DNA of 64,000 bases from assembly GCF_023823125.1 (NCBI RefSeq), contig NZ_CP090949.1:2690001-2754000 (forward strand). The letters are read 5' to 3'. Of the stretch, positions 35,124 to 47,117 are shown piece by piece. The number at the start of each line of letters is the position of its first letter. Position 1 is the first letter of the stretch. Both the position numbers and the translations under genes were made by a program. The notes under the pieces were generated by a model. It was not told where the DNA came from and did no database searches. It saw nothing but the letters and a program-made list of their open reading frames with translations. This stretch comes from Erythrobacter aurantius (lineage in GTDB: Bacteria > Pseudomonadota > Alphaproteobacteria > Sphingomonadales > Sphingomonadaceae).

Positions 35124-35948
35124 CTATTGGCTTTCCTGTTCCTGCTGCTGCTCCACCGCGACATCAACCGTCAACACCTGTTCGGTGCCGCCGAAGCTGA
35201 TCCCGGTGACTGGCGCGGCATCGCGATAATCCCTGCCGGTCGCCACCCTGACATAGCGCGGATCGGGGCTGATCCCGTTCGAGATGTCGAACCCGACCCA
35301 GCCCAGCCCTTCGATATGCGCTTCGGCCCAGGCGTGGGTCGCTTCCTGCTCGATCCGGTCGTTCATCATCAGATAGCCGCTGACATAGCGCGCCGGTATC
35401 CCCGCAAGCCGTGCGGCCCCGATGAAGATATGCGCGTGGTCCTGACAAACACCATGCCCGCTCGCCGCCGCTTCTTCCGCCGTGGTGCCAACCTGCGTCT
35501 TGCCCGTTTCATAGGTAACGCCGTCGCGAATGCGGGCGGACAGGGCGTGAAGGTAATCCAGTAGCGCATCTTCGCTTGGCGCTGGCAACTCGCGCACGAG
35601 CGCCCGCAATTTCGGGCCGGGCTTGGTAAGCCTCGTCTGGCCGAGGAAGCTCCACAGCGGCAGATGGCCCGCGTGGCGGCCGATCACGCCCGCATTGTCC
35701 TGCGTCTCCACCATGCCGCTGCAGGTAACGGTCACCTCACTGGCCCCGGAATTGACCCCGATCAAGGTGACCGTGTTGTAATTCTGATCGTCATATTCGA
35801 GTTCGAGATGCGCGTTTTCATAGCGCATTTCCCAATTTAGGATTTTCTGACCCTGCGTTTCCTTGGGCGTAAGCCGCAGACGTTGCAGCGCGTGAACCAC
35901 CGGGGTCGAAAAGGCGTAACGCGTGGTATGACGGATCGCGAGTTTCAT
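35124..35948 (-). CDS. Transglutaminase-like protein of the Anbu operon
   Basis: A 274-residue protein with an N-terminal beta-sandwich (LAIRHTTRYAFSTPVVHALQRLRLTP) and a transglutaminase core. The catalytic Cys is in GHGVCQDHAHIF, His in EATHAWAEAHIE and Asp in GWVGFDISNG. Such enzymes may cleave or link isopeptide or peptide bonds. The C-terminus is Gln/Glu-rich. It lies 10 bases after the alpha-E gene and 65 before Anbu in one transcription unit. Confidence 0.92.
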   Translation of the reverse strand: MKLAIRHTTRYAFSTPVVHALQRLRLTPKETQGQKILNWEMRYENAHLELEYDDQNYNTVTLIGVNSGASEVTVTCSGMVETQDNAGVIGRHAGHLPLWSFLGQTRLTKPGPKLRALVRELPAPSEDALLDYLHALSARIRDGVTYETGKTQVGTTAEEAAASGHGVCQDHAHIFIGAARLAGIPARYVSGYLMMNDRIEQEATHAWAEAHIEGLGWVGFDISNGISPDPRYVRVATGRDYRDAAPVTGISFGGTEQVLTVDVAVEQQQEQESQ

Positions 35949-35958
35949 TGGGTCCGCC

Positions 35959-36903
35959 TCATGCCAGAAACCGGTAATCTTCGCCGATGGCCTCGGCGAT
36001 GGCGGAATTGCGCGCCATGAAGTCGATCAGGAATTCGTGCAGGCCCTGATCGAAAATCCGTTCGACGGTCAGATCGCTGATGTGCCTGTCCGCATCCTGC
36101 ATCAACGCGTTGCACCTGCCTTCACTGCCGTGCATGCGAGCCAGCGCCGCGAGATTGTCCCGCAGCGCGCTGCGGCAAAAGGCGAGGCTGCGCGGGAAAC
36201 GCTCGTCCAGCACCAGGAATTCGACGATGCCGCGTGCCTCGATCTGCCCCGCGTTGAGCCAACTGTATGCGCTTGCCCCGGCGACAGATCGCAGCACCTG
36301 ATCCCATTGCCCGGTGTCGAGGCTGGACCCGACATAGGAAAGCGATGGCAACAGCAGGTAATATTTCATGTCGAGAATTCGTGCCGTGCTGTCACCGCGT
36401 TCGATGAAGGTCCCGGCGCGGGCGAAGTGATAGCCTTCGTTGCGGAGCATCGACCCGTCGAGCGCCCCATGCACCTGCGTGCCGGTGCGGCGCAGCCGCG
36501 TCACGACCTGCCCCAGCCCCGATTGCGTCACCGGACGCGCCAGCAGCTTGTCGAGCTTCATCCAGTTTTCGTTGACCGCTTCCCAGACCTGCGTCGAAAT
36601 CTGGGTGCGCGCCAGCCGGGCATTGTTGCGCACGGCCGAAAACATCTCGCGCACATTGGCAGGGTTCGCCCGGTCGCGCAGGACGAAGTTCCAAACCGAT
36701 TGCCCGTCGTAGGAATCGTGCACCGCTTCGTACTGGGTCTTGAGCCCCAGTGTGGAAATGACCGAGCGCCATTCCTCTTGCGCGGTCTCGACATCGCGGG
36801 TCAGCGCCATGCGCAACCCTGCATCGAGCAGACGCCCGGTGTTTTCCGCCCTTTCGAGATAGCGGAACATCCAGAACAATCCGTTGGCTGTCCGGCCTAG
36901 CAT
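35959..36903 (-). CDS. Alpha-E domain protein of the Anbu operon
   Basis: A 314-residue, all-helical protein with the alpha-E signature at the start (MLGRTANGLFWMFRYLERAENTGRLLDAG) and RAGTFIERGDSTARILDMKYYLL in the middle. No catalytic motif is known. It occurs almost always with the permuted ATP-grasp and transglutaminase, and probably binds substrates or tags proteins. It starts 18 bases after the ATP-grasp gene ends. Confidence 0.92.
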   Translation of the reverse strand: MLGRTANGLFWMFRYLERAENTGRLLDAGLRMALTRDVETAQEEWRSVISTLGLKTQYEAVHDSYDGQSVWNFVLRDRANPANVREMFSAVRNNARLARTQISTQVWEAVNENWMKLDKLLARPVTQSGLGQVVTRLRRTGTQVHGALDGSMLRNEGYHFARAGTFIERGDSTARILDMKYYLLLPSLSYVGSSLDTGQWDQVLRSVAGASAYSWLNAGQIEARGIVEFLVLDERFPRSLAFCRSALRDNLAALARMHGSEGRCNALMQDADRHISDLTVERIFDQGLHEFLIDFMARNSAIAEAIGEDYRFLA

Positions 36904-36921
36904 GGCGTGTGGCTCCCCATA

Positions 36922-38373
36922 CTAGTCCTTCAGCACCCAGGTGTCCTTGGTGCCACCCCCTTGCGAGGAATTGACCACCAGCGACCCCTTCTTGAGCGCC
37001 ACCCGCGTCAGCCCGCCGGGGGTGATGTCGATCCCCTCGGGCGAAACCAGCACGAACGGGCGCAAATCGACATGGCGCGGAGCCAGCCCGGCCCGCGTGT
37101 AGATCGGACAGGTCGACAGCGACAGCGTCGGCTGGGCGATGTAGTTCTGCGGGTTGGCCTCCAGCTTGGCGCGGAAGGCGCGGATTTCCTTTTTCGTCGC
37201 GGTCGGGCCGATCAGCATGCCGTATCCGCCCGAACCGTGCACTTCCTTCACCACCAATTCGTCAAGGTTGTCGAGCACATAGGCTAGGCTGTCCGGATCG
37301 GCGCAGCGCCATGTCTGGACATTGGGCAGCAGCGGCTTTTCGCCGGTGTAGAATTCGACGATCTCGGGCATGAAGGAATAGATCGCCTTGTCGTCGGAAA
37401 CGCCCGTCCCCGGCGCGTTGGCGATGGTGATCCCGCCCGAACGGTAGACATCCATGATGCCCGGCACACCCAGCACGCTGTCCGGTTCGAACGTCAGCGG
37501 ATCAAGGTAATCGTCGTCGACGCGGCGATAGAGCACATCGACCGGCTCGAACCCGCGCGTGGTGCGCATTTGCACGCGCCCGCCGACGACGCGCAGATCG
37601 CTGCCCTCGACCAGTTCGGCCCCCATCTGGTCAGCCAGAAAGGCGTGTTCGAAGTAGGCCGAATTGTAGATACCCGGCGTCAACACCGCGACATTGGGCT
37701 TGCGTCCGCCTGCCGCGTCGAACTTCGGCGGAGCGCAGGCAGCAAGGCTGCGGGCAAGGCGGCGCGGATAATTGGATACCTGCTCCACCGCGACCCGGCT
37801 GAACAGGTCGGGGAACATCGCCATCATCGTTTCGCGGTTTTCGAGCATGTAGGACACACCCGAAGGCGTGCGGGCGTTGTCTTCCAGCACGAAGAATTCG
37901 TCCGGGCCGGTGCGGACCAGATCGATGCCGACGATATGGGTGTAGATGCCGCCCGGCGGCGTCATTCCCACCATGTTGGGCAGCCATGCCGCATTGTCGC
38001 GCAGCAGACGTTCGGGCAGTCGCCCGGCGCGTACGATCTCCTGACGGTGATAGAGATCGTACAGGAAGGAGTTGAGTGCGCGCACACGCTGTTCGATCCC
38101 GCGCGTCAGTCTGCGCCATTCGGCCGCGGTGATGATGCGCGGCACCATGTCAAACGGGATCAGCCGTTCTTCCGCCTCATCCTCGCCATAGACGTTGAAG
38201 GTGATGCCGGTGCGGCGGAAACTTTCGTCGGCTTCGGAATTCTTGCGCTTGAGGTAGGCGGGTTCCTGTTCCTTGTACCAGGCGCAGTAATCGGCATAGG
38301 CCGGGCGCGTGTTGCCCGACGGATCGTGCATCTCGTCAAAATTGCCTGATTTTTCGATTGGCTCGCCCGCCAT
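36922..38373 (-). CDS. Circularly permuted ATP-grasp ligase
   Basis: A 483-residue ATP-grasp enzyme in which the usual domain order is permuted. It has RIITAAEWRRLTRGIEQRVRALNSFLYDLY near the start, then VLEDNARTPSGVSYMLENRETM and GYGMLIGPTATKKE. The basic/acidic ATP-binding residues are in the C-terminal half. It should form a carboxyl-amine bond, probably a peptide or amide tag, on an unknown substrate. ATG 38373, preceded by GGGGATCA, is preferred over the upstream GTG 38397. It is the first gene of the Anbu operon. Confidence 0.92.
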   Translation of the reverse strand: MAGEPIEKSGNFDEMHDPSGNTRPAYADYCAWYKEQEPAYLKRKNSEADESFRRTGITFNVYGEDEAEERLIPFDMVPRIITAAEWRRLTRGIEQRVRALNSFLYDLYHRQEIVRAGRLPERLLRDNAAWLPNMVGMTPPGGIYTHIVGIDLVRTGPDEFFVLEDNARTPSGVSYMLENRETMMAMFPDLFSRVAVEQVSNYPRRLARSLAACAPPKFDAAGGRKPNVAVLTPGIYNSAYFEHAFLADQMGAELVEGSDLRVVGGRVQMRTTRGFEPVDVLYRRVDDDYLDPLTFEPDSVLGVPGIMDVYRSGGITIANAPGTGVSDDKAIYSFMPEIVEFYTGEKPLLPNVQTWRCADPDSLAYVLDNLDELVVKEVHGSGGYGMLIGPTATKKEIRAFRAKLEANPQNYIAQPTLSLSTCPIYTRAGLAPRHVDLRPFVLVSPEGIDITPGGLTRVALKKGSLVVNSSQGGGTKDTWVLKD

Positions 38374-38467
38374 TGATCCCCGCTGTTTTCGCTGCACTTG
38401 CGAAGTGACACCATAACCAAGGGTTAGCGAAAGAAAAGGGCAGAAATTCGCCCGAAAAGCAGGGAAT

Positions 38468-39253
38468 TCACCCGAGCTTCGGGCGGTCCAGCTCGTTCAG
38501 CACCGTCAGGATCGACTGCGGGGCATAGGTGAACCCCGAATGGGTGCAGCGCAGGGCTATCGCCCGGTCCCTTTCACCCGGCTTGCCCGCCGCGCTGCGA
38601 GGGCCGATCGCGCCGTCATTGGCGCTCCACAAGGCGATCGTTTCGACCGGAGGCTTTGCGGCCAGATCGGCTTCGATAGGAGGCGCATCGACGCTGTGCC
38701 CGGTGATGGCCTGATACACCCGCCAGACATTGTTCGCGCGCGGGCTTCCGGAAAAGGGCGATCCCATCGTGATCACCTTGGACACGCACACCGGGTGACG
38801 CTTGGCCAGTTCGCGCGCATAGAGCCCGCCGAGGCTCCAACCGACCAGCGCGACGGGCTCCTCATACCGTTCGACCACGTCAACCAGGCGCGCCTCAAGC
38901 CGCTCCATCGCCTCTGCGGCCACGCCCCAGTTGCGCCCGAGACCCCAGCGTTTGCAGCGGTGTCCGGCGGCTTCGAGTTGCTGAGCCATATAGCGCATCC
39001 GGTTGGGGCCATGACCGAAACCGGGCAGCAGGATGATCGTCTGCGGGTTCTGCGCCTGCGGAATGTCGATCTTGCGCACCAGCCTGCGCGCAGGCTCGAT
39101 CAGCAGTTCCAGCTCCCCGGCAAGGCGCAGCAAGGTGGGCTTGCCCTGCTCTTCATCCGGATGGGCTTCAGAGGCGAGCGCGATGCGGCGCGCGATCTCG
39201 CTTTCAGCAAGAGCGGCTTTCGACTTTTCCCGGATTGTGTCGCGCAGGTCCAT
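38468..39253 (-). CDS. Alpha/beta hydrolase, lipase-like
   Basis: A 261-residue protein with LLPGFGHGPNRMRYMAQQL (oxyanion region), the GWSLGG nucleophile elbow and a possible C-terminal His in CTHSGF, in an alpha/beta-hydrolase order. There is no signal peptide. It lies upstream of the Anbu operon on the same strand with a 94-base gap and is probably a separate transcription unit. The substrate is unknown; similar proteins act on acyl esters of the membrane. Confidence 0.78.
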   Translation of the reverse strand: MDLRDTIREKSKAALAESEIARRIALASEAHPDEEQGKPTLLRLAGELELLIEPARRLVRKIDIPQAQNPQTIILLPGFGHGPNRMRYMAQQLEAAGHRCKRWGLGRNWGVAAEAMERLEARLVDVVERYEEPVALVGWSLGGLYARELAKRHPVCVSKVITMGSPFSGSPRANNVWRVYQAITGHSVDAPPIEADLAAKPPVETIALWSANDGAIGPRSAAGKPGERDRAIALRCTHSGFTYAPQSILTVLNELDRPKLG

Positions 39254-39370
39254 GACGCCCTCTTATGGCCCATTGCCCTGAATATCGGGTGAAGCCGCTG
39301 GCGGTGCAATGAAAAAGGGCGGGATCGGCCCAGCCGCCCCGCTCCCTTTGGCATCCGGTCTTATCAGCAA

Positions 39371-39925
39371 TCAGCCTTCGCAGTCGCCAATGCGCTCCTG
39401 AAGCATGCTCATTTCGATATTGGCATTGCCCATTCCGGCAATATTGCCGTTGGTCACGACATTGATCTGGGATTTGGTAGGGCTGACGTTGCCATTCATG
39501 GTCATCCGCATCTCGCCGCCTTCGGCCGGGCTGCACGACATCGCCATTTCGATCTTGCCGCCATCAAGGTTGAACTGCTCGATCTTGCAGCTTTCATCCT
39601 GCCCCTCGGTCAGCGACTCCTCGAAGCCTTTTTCGGCTTCTTCGGGGGTCAGGCAGTATTCGAAGGTGTTGTTCATCATCGACCCCATCATCTCCATCAT
39701 CTGAGGAGGAGCGCCCGGAATATCGGCTTTGGAAAGGGTCATGGTAACTTTGTAATTGCCCGGATCGGGACGCAGGTTCGCGCCGTCACGGGCCATTTCG
39801 TCGCGCATTTCATCGGCAGAGATGGTGCCATCTCCATCGGCGTCGGCGGTTCCGTTGTCACCACACGCGGCGAGCGCGATGGCCGAACCGAGCGCCAGAA
39901 GCGCGAAGCGCGCTGAATATTTCAT
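39371..39925 (-). CDS. DUF3617-type lipoprotein
   Basis: A 184-residue lipoprotein (lipobox LAAC at about residue 21) with an EF-hand-like calcium loop (DADGDGTISADEM) just after the anchor. A beta-rich domain follows with Met-rich MMEMMGSMMN and a C-terminal Cys pair (SCKIEQ, MSCSPAEGG). The pattern of a YCLTPEEAEK motif with paired Cys matches DUF3617 proteins, widespread in sphingomonads and of unknown role. ATG 39925 is the start; the ORF to 40123 is a shadow. Confidence 0.8.
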   Translation of the reverse strand: MKYSARFALLALGSAIALAACGDNGTADADGDGTISADEMRDEMARDGANLRPDPGNYKVTMTLSKADIPGAPPQMMEMMGSMMNNTFEYCLTPEEAEKGFEESLTEGQDESCKIEQFNLDGGKIEMAMSCSPAEGGEMRMTMNGNVSPTKSQINVVTNGNIAGMGNANIEMSMLQERIGDCEG

Positions 39926-40013
39926 TGAAAACCCTCCCTCATTGCACAAAGCCTGACGGTAGAGCCGGGATCGGTGCTTCACAAGCCGCAACTTGCCGAC
40001 CATATCCGCAGTC

Positions 40014-42202
<2,189 letters not shown>

Positions 42203-42206
<4 letters not shown>

Positions 42207-42760
42207 GCTGGATTCATCGCATTCCGGGCATCGGCGATCTGATCGATCTGGGCCAAGACATTGCCTATGAATTGCGTCGCCGCAAGCTCGACAAGCAGGA
42301 CGAAAAGACCCCGATCCTGTTCGAAGACGAGGTTCTGGGAACCTTCAAATTCTGGCGGGAAGCGGGCAGTTTCGAGACGCGCCGTATCTGGGGCAATGCT
42401 GAAGTAGCGGTCTCCCTGAACGGGGGCTGGGGCGAGCGCACAGACTACACCGAAGAGGTCGCCGCGGTGGCGTTGGGGGCGCGTATATTCTGGGCCGACC
42501 AGCCGGGCTGGCAAACGCGGATCGAAGAATGCATCCGCCGCGACCTGTTCGAGCTGGCGCAGGAATGGACGGCTGATGCGGAAGAAACGATCACGCCGGA
42601 CGATCTGATCACGCGTATCAGAATTGACGGGATCGGCTTTGAACCGGGCGGGCACTTCTGCGTCTGGTACGATGGCGGCACCGCCTTCGGTGGCGGGCAT
42701 GGAGTGACAGTCGTCGGGAATCTGGAAACCGGCCCGGAATATGCCGAAATGCACGGCTAG
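42203..42760 (+). CDS. Conserved-looking protein coupled to uvrB, function unknown
   Basis: A 185-residue protein starting at TTG 42203, inside the uvrB stop (TTGA overlap), so it is probably translated with uvrB. The first part is basic and helical ([14 protein letters not shown]). The middle contains [31 protein letters not shown]. The end has [23 protein letters not shown], a Gly-rich beta element. No family is recognised. There is no membrane or export signal. Confidence 0.65.
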
Positions 42761-42845
42761 GAAGTTTGCGCCTTCCCCAACTCACCACGTGAAGGTGGGA
42801 GGGAAACCTTGACCGGATAGCGGGACTGGTGCCAATCCGCTTGCC

Positions 42846-44348
42846 ATGAAAACACGCATTCTCGCCGCTTTGACGGCTTCGCTGCTTGCCACCACCCTAC
42901 CCGCTCCGCTGATTGCCGAAGCGCATTCGGAAGGGGCCTCACCATCCGCGACGATCACCCCGCAAACCCGTTCACGCGAACTCGCGGGGACCTTTGGCGG
43001 AGTGCGCGTGCCTTACACCGCGACCATCGCCGAAACGATCCTGACCGGCGATGACGGCAAACAGGAAGCGGTGATCGTCACCACCTCTTACGTCAAAAGC
43101 CCGCGCGACACCTCGCGCCCGGTGTTCTTCATCTACAACGGCGGGCCGGGTTCGGGATCGGTGTGGTTGCAGATGGGTGCGTTCGGGCCGAAGCGGGTGG
43201 CGATCCCCAGCGATGCGCGCGACGATGGTGCGCCGCCCTATCCGTTGCTCGACAATCCCGACAGTCTGCTCGACGTAGCGGACCTTGTTTTCATCGATCC
43301 GCCGGGCACCGGCTTCAGCTATCTCACCAAGGGGACCGATCCGGGCAAATATTACGGGCTAAGGCAGGATGCCCGCGCCGTTGCCGAAGTGATCCGCCGC
43401 TGGATCAACGATAATGGCCGCTGGAACAGCCCCAAATACCTCGGCGGGGAAAGCTATGGCACCAGCCGCACCGCGATGGTCGTCGATGAACTGGAAGGCG
43501 GCACCTACAATGATGTCGGCCTCAACGGGTTGATCCTGATTTCGACCATCCTCGATTTCGCCGGGCGCGAGCCCACTCCGGGCAATGAGATGGCCTATAT
43601 CGTCACCCTGCCCAACATGGCGGCAGCGGCATGGTATCACGGCAAGGTCGAAGCGCCATCGGTCGAAACCATCGCCGAAGAGGCGCGCCGTTTCGCCATC
43701 GGCCCGTTTGCGACCGCGCTGCTGAAAGGGCAGGACCTGCCCGCAGACGAGCGCGCAAGCGTGCGGCGCGAGCTGTCGCGCCTGACGGGGCTTTCGGAAC
43801 AATATCTGGAACAGGCCAACCTGCGCGTCACCTCTCAACGGTTCTACAAGGAGCTGCTGCGTGATCGCGGGCTGACAATCGGGCGGCTCGATGCGCGCTA
43901 CACCGGGGTCGATTACGACAACGCCGGGGAAACACCGGACAGCGACCCCAGCTTCTACGGCATTGATGCAGGCTACACCGCCGCGATCAACGAATGGGCG
44001 CGCGAGGGCCTCGGTTTCGAGACGGATCGCGAATACCAGTCAATCGGCAGCCTTGGCGCGTCATGGGACTGGTCTTTGGGCGGCAGGGGCCGCAACGCCT
44101 ATCTCAACGTCGCGCCCTTCATCGGCCAGGCCATGCGCCAGAATTCGCAGCTTCGTGTGTTCAACGCGCAAGGGTGGTATGATTTCGCCACGCCGTTCTT
44201 CGGGGCCGAATATTCGCTCAACCGCTTTGGCATCCCGCAGGATCGGATCACCTACGAATATTATGACGCGGGCCATATGATGTATATCCGCGATGAAGAC
44301 CGGGCAAAGCTGTCGCGCGATCTCAGGGCGTTTATCCGCGCCCGATGA
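42846..44348 (+). CDS. Exported S10-type serine carboxypeptidase
   Basis: A 500-residue serine carboxypeptidase: signal peptide (cleavage near PAPLIAEAHS), oxyanion block NGGPGSGSVW, FIDPPGTGFSY, the nucleophile GESYGTSR, the Asp in GWYDFATPFFGAEY and the His in DAGHMMYI. The family removes C-terminal residues from peptides at acid pH and is common in Caulobacter and sphingomonads. The next gene overlaps it by 4 bases (ATGA). Confidence 0.93.
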   Translation: MKTRILAALTASLLATTLPAPLIAEAHSEGASPSATITPQTRSRELAGTFGGVRVPYTATIAETILTGDDGKQEAVIVTTSYVKSPRDTSRPVFFIYNGGPGSGSVWLQMGAFGPKRVAIPSDARDDGAPPYPLLDNPDSLLDVADLVFIDPPGTGFSYLTKGTDPGKYYGLRQDARAVAEVIRRWINDNGRWNSPKYLGGESYGTSRTAMVVDELEGGTYNDVGLNGLILISTILDFAGREPTPGNEMAYIVTLPNMAAAAWYHGKVEAPSVETIAEEARRFAIGPFATALLKGQDLPADERASVRRELSRLTGLSEQYLEQANLRVTSQRFYKELLRDRGLTIGRLDARYTGVDYDNAGETPDSDPSFYGIDAGYTAAINEWAREGLGFETDREYQSIGSLGASWDWSLGGRGRNAYLNVAPFIGQAMRQNSQLRVFNAQGWYDFATPFFGAEYSLNRFGIPQDRITYEYYDAGHMMYIRDEDRAKLSRDLRAFIRAR

Positions 44349-44923
44349 GACACGCAGCAGCGATCGTCCTGCTTGGGGCGCTGGCCGGGTGCCAGCCCCC
44401 GCCAACCGACGCCGATCTGGCGCGCGGCATGGCGGAGGAGGAGGCCGTCACGGCATCCGAACCGATCGCCTCCCCCGATTTCGAAGGTGCCGTCTGGGCG
44501 CTTAGCCCCAATGTCGAAGGGCGCATCATCTATGGCATTCCGGGCGAAGCGGCGCAGGTAGCGCTTGAATGCGTCGATGCCGAAACCCAGTTGCCAAAGC
44601 TGGTGATCACCCGGCTTGCCCCTGCCGATGAAGGCGCAGGCGCGATGCTGGCGCTGGTGGGCAATGGCCATATCGGCCGCCTGCCTGTCGATGCGACGGA
44701 CATGAACGGGCGCAGCGTGTGGCAGGGCACGCATCTGGCCGCGGACAGCCGCTGGGAACCGCTGGCCGGGCCGCGCAAGGTCACTCTGACGGTGCCGGGC
44801 GCAGGAATGGTGACATTGAACCCCAGCCTCGCCGCGTGGGATATGGTGGCGCGGTGCCGGGGCGATGATCCCCCGCCGCAGATCGAACTGCCCGAACCCG
44901 AAGCTTCAGCGACTGTCCCGTGA
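44345..44923 (+). CDS. Lipoprotein of unknown function
   Basis: A 192-residue protein with lipobox LAGC (Cys16) and Pro-rich start QPPPTD, then a beta-rich domain with few recognisable features (VWALSPNVEGRIIYGIPGEAAQVALEC). Translation is coupled to the S10 peptidase (ATGA). The gene's end overlaps the convergent DsbD-like gene by 18 bases. No family is recognised. It may be a partner or inhibitor of the peptidase; that is only suggested by the overlap. Confidence 0.65.
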   Translation: MRHAAAIVLLGALAGCQPPPTDADLARGMAEEEAVTASEPIASPDFEGAVWALSPNVEGRIIYGIPGEAAQVALECVDAETQLPKLVITRLAPADEGAGAMLALVGNGHIGRLPVDATDMNGRSVWQGTHLAADSRWEPLAGPRKVTLTVPGAGMVTLNPSLAAWDMVARCRGDDPPPQIELPEPEASATVP

Positions 44924-47017
44924 TGCGCGTTCGGTGAGCATGTCGGGGGTGAGAACCTGCGGCAATTGCTCGCCTTCCTCACCCGGTTCATACCAAAGGT
45001 AAAGCGGCACGCCCGCCGCGCCCTGTTCATTCAGGAAGCCGGTGATTTCCTCGTCGCGCACAGTCCAGTCGCCAACCATCGCGATCACCCCTGCCTGTTC
45101 AAAGGCATCACGGGTCGCCTCGCGCTCGATCGCGACGCTTTCGTTGACCTTGCAGGTGACACACCAGTCGGCGGTGAACCACACGAACACCGGCTTGCCC
45201 GAAGCGCGCGCCTCGGCCAGCGCCTCGCGGCTGAAGCTGCGCGGGGATAGCAGGCTTTCGCTGGCCGACGCTCCGCCGCCCGCTTCGTAGCTGTAAGGCA
45301 GCGCAAAGGCGCCGAAGATCAGGAACGGCACGGCCACCAATCCGAATGCGGGCCACGCCATCTTGCCCGCTTTCTGCAAGCGACCAACCACGGCCAGCGC
45401 CAGCAGCACGCCGAACAGCATGACGAGCGCGAACAGCGCAAAGCCCTTGCCCCCAAGCTGCACCGTCAGCCAGATCAGCGCGAGCGTGGTCAGCCCCATC
45501 GGGATCGCCATGATCTTGCGGAACCGGTCCATCCACGCCCCCGGCTTGGGCAGCATCCGGCGCAGCGCGGGGACAAAGCCGATCAGAAGGAACGGCAGCG
45601 CCAGCCCCAGCCCCAGCATGGCAAACAGCATCAGGGCCAACGGCGTCGGCAGCAGCAAGGCCGCGCCCAACGCAGCCGCCATGAACGGCCCGGTGCACGG
45701 GGTCGCGGCGACCGCGGCCAGCAGCCCGGTCGCAAAGGCACCGCGCCCTGCGCCATTGCCGGTGTCGACGCTCGGCAATTCGAACAATCCGGCGAAATTG
45801 GCGGTGATGACGGCGGCCAGCACCAGCAGCGCGATCACCACCGATGGCTCCTGCAACTGGAACGCCCAGCCGACCTGTTCCCCGGCGGCACGCAGCGCCA
45901 GCATGATCCCGCCCAGCGCCACACAGGCGAGCACGACCCCGGCGGTGTAGGCCAATCCTTCGCTGCGCGCCCTTTGTTCGTCGGACGCCTCGCTGCCCCC
46001 GGCGCGGGCCAGCGACAGCGCCTTGAGGCTCAGGATCGGGAAGACACATGGCATGATGTTGAGGATCAGCCCGCCGATCAGCGCACCGAGGATCAGCGTC
46101 CACAGCGGCGGAGTTTCGAGGCCCACGGGTCCTGCGATCAACTCGCCGCCCGTGGGGACCGGGCCTGGCACCGCTTCGAACCGCACCCCGGTTTTCGCAT
46201 CAAAGCCGAGGATGCCCGAAACCGCCTCCGCCTCGCCTGTGCCATATTGGTCAAGCGGCATTTCGACCACCAGAGCATCGCCGGTGCGGCGGAATGTCTG
46301 CGCGGCCGCATATTGGACAAGGCCCGTTTGCGAGACAAAGAGGTGCGGCTTGGCCAGCGCGACGCTTTCGGGCAACGGCACAGAAATCCGCAGCACGCCG
46401 CCCGAAGTCTCGAAGGTTCCGGTGGCATCCAGCAGCGGCGCAACCTCTGCCCGCCAGCGGGCAAAATCTCCGCCCTGTCCGGCAGACAGCACCGCGTCCT
46501 GCGGCACACAGATCTTGTCGGTGCAGGCGAGGTATTCGACATGACCCGCCACCTGCGGCAGTCCGTCGATCACCGCGTCATCAGGCACATTCACCGGGAC
46601 CAGCACCGTATGCGGGCCCTTGTAGATGTGGTTCATGATCGCGCTGTTGGGCAATTGCTGCACCAGCGTTTCAGGCACTGGGTAAAGCGGCTCGCCCATC
46701 TCCCAGCCTTCGGGCATGTCAAGCTGCAGTTGCATCCCCTGCCCCGCATCACCGGGGTTGGACCAGTATCCGTGCCATTCCTCACTCGAAGGGAGGAACC
46801 GCAGCGCCAGCATCCATTCCTGTCCGGCGCGCGGCGCGCCATCGGCCAACAGTTCCACCGCGATATTGTCATCGCCATAGCGCGCCTCACGCGGGATGCC
46901 CGAATCCTGCGCCAAAGCTCCGCCTGCCAGCAAGGCAGCCAGAAGAACGGCGAATATCGCCCCCATTCTCGCGGGCCAGATTTCGCGCGATGCAATCCGG
47001 ATTGCAGCGAAGTCCAT
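44906..47017 (-). CDS. DsbD/ScsB-type thiol:disulfide interchange protein
   Basis: A 703-residue inner-membrane reductant transporter. A signal peptide is followed by a periplasmic N-terminal domain with the Cys pair YLACTDKICVPQ. Next comes an 8-helix domain with the two conserved Cys blocks NIMPCVFPILSLKAL and ATPCTGPFMAAALGAAL, and then a C-terminal thioredoxin domain with WCVTCK. This is the order for passing electrons from cytosolic thioredoxin to periplasmic proteins. It is longer than E. coli DsbD (565) in the N-terminal part, as in the ScsB/cytochrome-type subgroup. It is convergent with the S10-linked lipoprotein. Confidence 0.92.
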   Translation of the reverse strand: MDFAAIRIASREIWPARMGAIFAVLLAALLAGGALAQDSGIPREARYGDDNIAVELLADGAPRAGQEWMLALRFLPSSEEWHGYWSNPGDAGQGMQLQLDMPEGWEMGEPLYPVPETLVQQLPNSAIMNHIYKGPHTVLVPVNVPDDAVIDGLPQVAGHVEYLACTDKICVPQDAVLSAGQGGDFARWRAEVAPLLDATGTFETSGGVLRISVPLPESVALAKPHLFVSQTGLVQYAAAQTFRRTGDALVVEMPLDQYGTGEAEAVSGILGFDAKTGVRFEAVPGPVPTGGELIAGPVGLETPPLWTLILGALIGGLILNIMPCVFPILSLKALSLARAGGSEASDEQRARSEGLAYTAGVVLACVALGGIMLALRAAGEQVGWAFQLQEPSVVIALLVLAAVITANFAGLFELPSVDTGNGAGRGAFATGLLAAVAATPCTGPFMAAALGAALLLPTPLALMLFAMLGLGLALPFLLIGFVPALRRMLPKPGAWMDRFRKIMAIPMGLTTLALIWLTVQLGGKGFALFALVMLFGVLLALAVVGRLQKAGKMAWPAFGLVAVPFLIFGAFALPYSYEAGGGASASESLLSPRSFSREALAEARASGKPVFVWFTADWCVTCKVNESVAIEREATRDAFEQAGVIAMVGDWTVRDEEITGFLNEQGAAGVPLYLWYEPGEEGEQLPQVLTPDMLTERASRDSR

Positions 47018-47117
47018 TATCTGTGGCTTGCCTCTTTGCGTCAGGTCAACGTAGGAGCGGCACTAGCGGTGCATATGGCTTTCCGCAAAGTCTGGTTGAA
47101 GGGTTACCTTGGAAATT

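Noticed and set aside
39926..40013. LexA box (GTTC-N7-GTTC) before uvrB
   Set aside because: No matching pair of half-sites is present in the 88-base gap.
42761..42845. Imperfect hairpin (CACC/GGTG) between the uvrB-linked ORF and the S10 gene
   Set aside because: The stem is only about four bases with mismatches and no T run, so it is not supported as a terminator.
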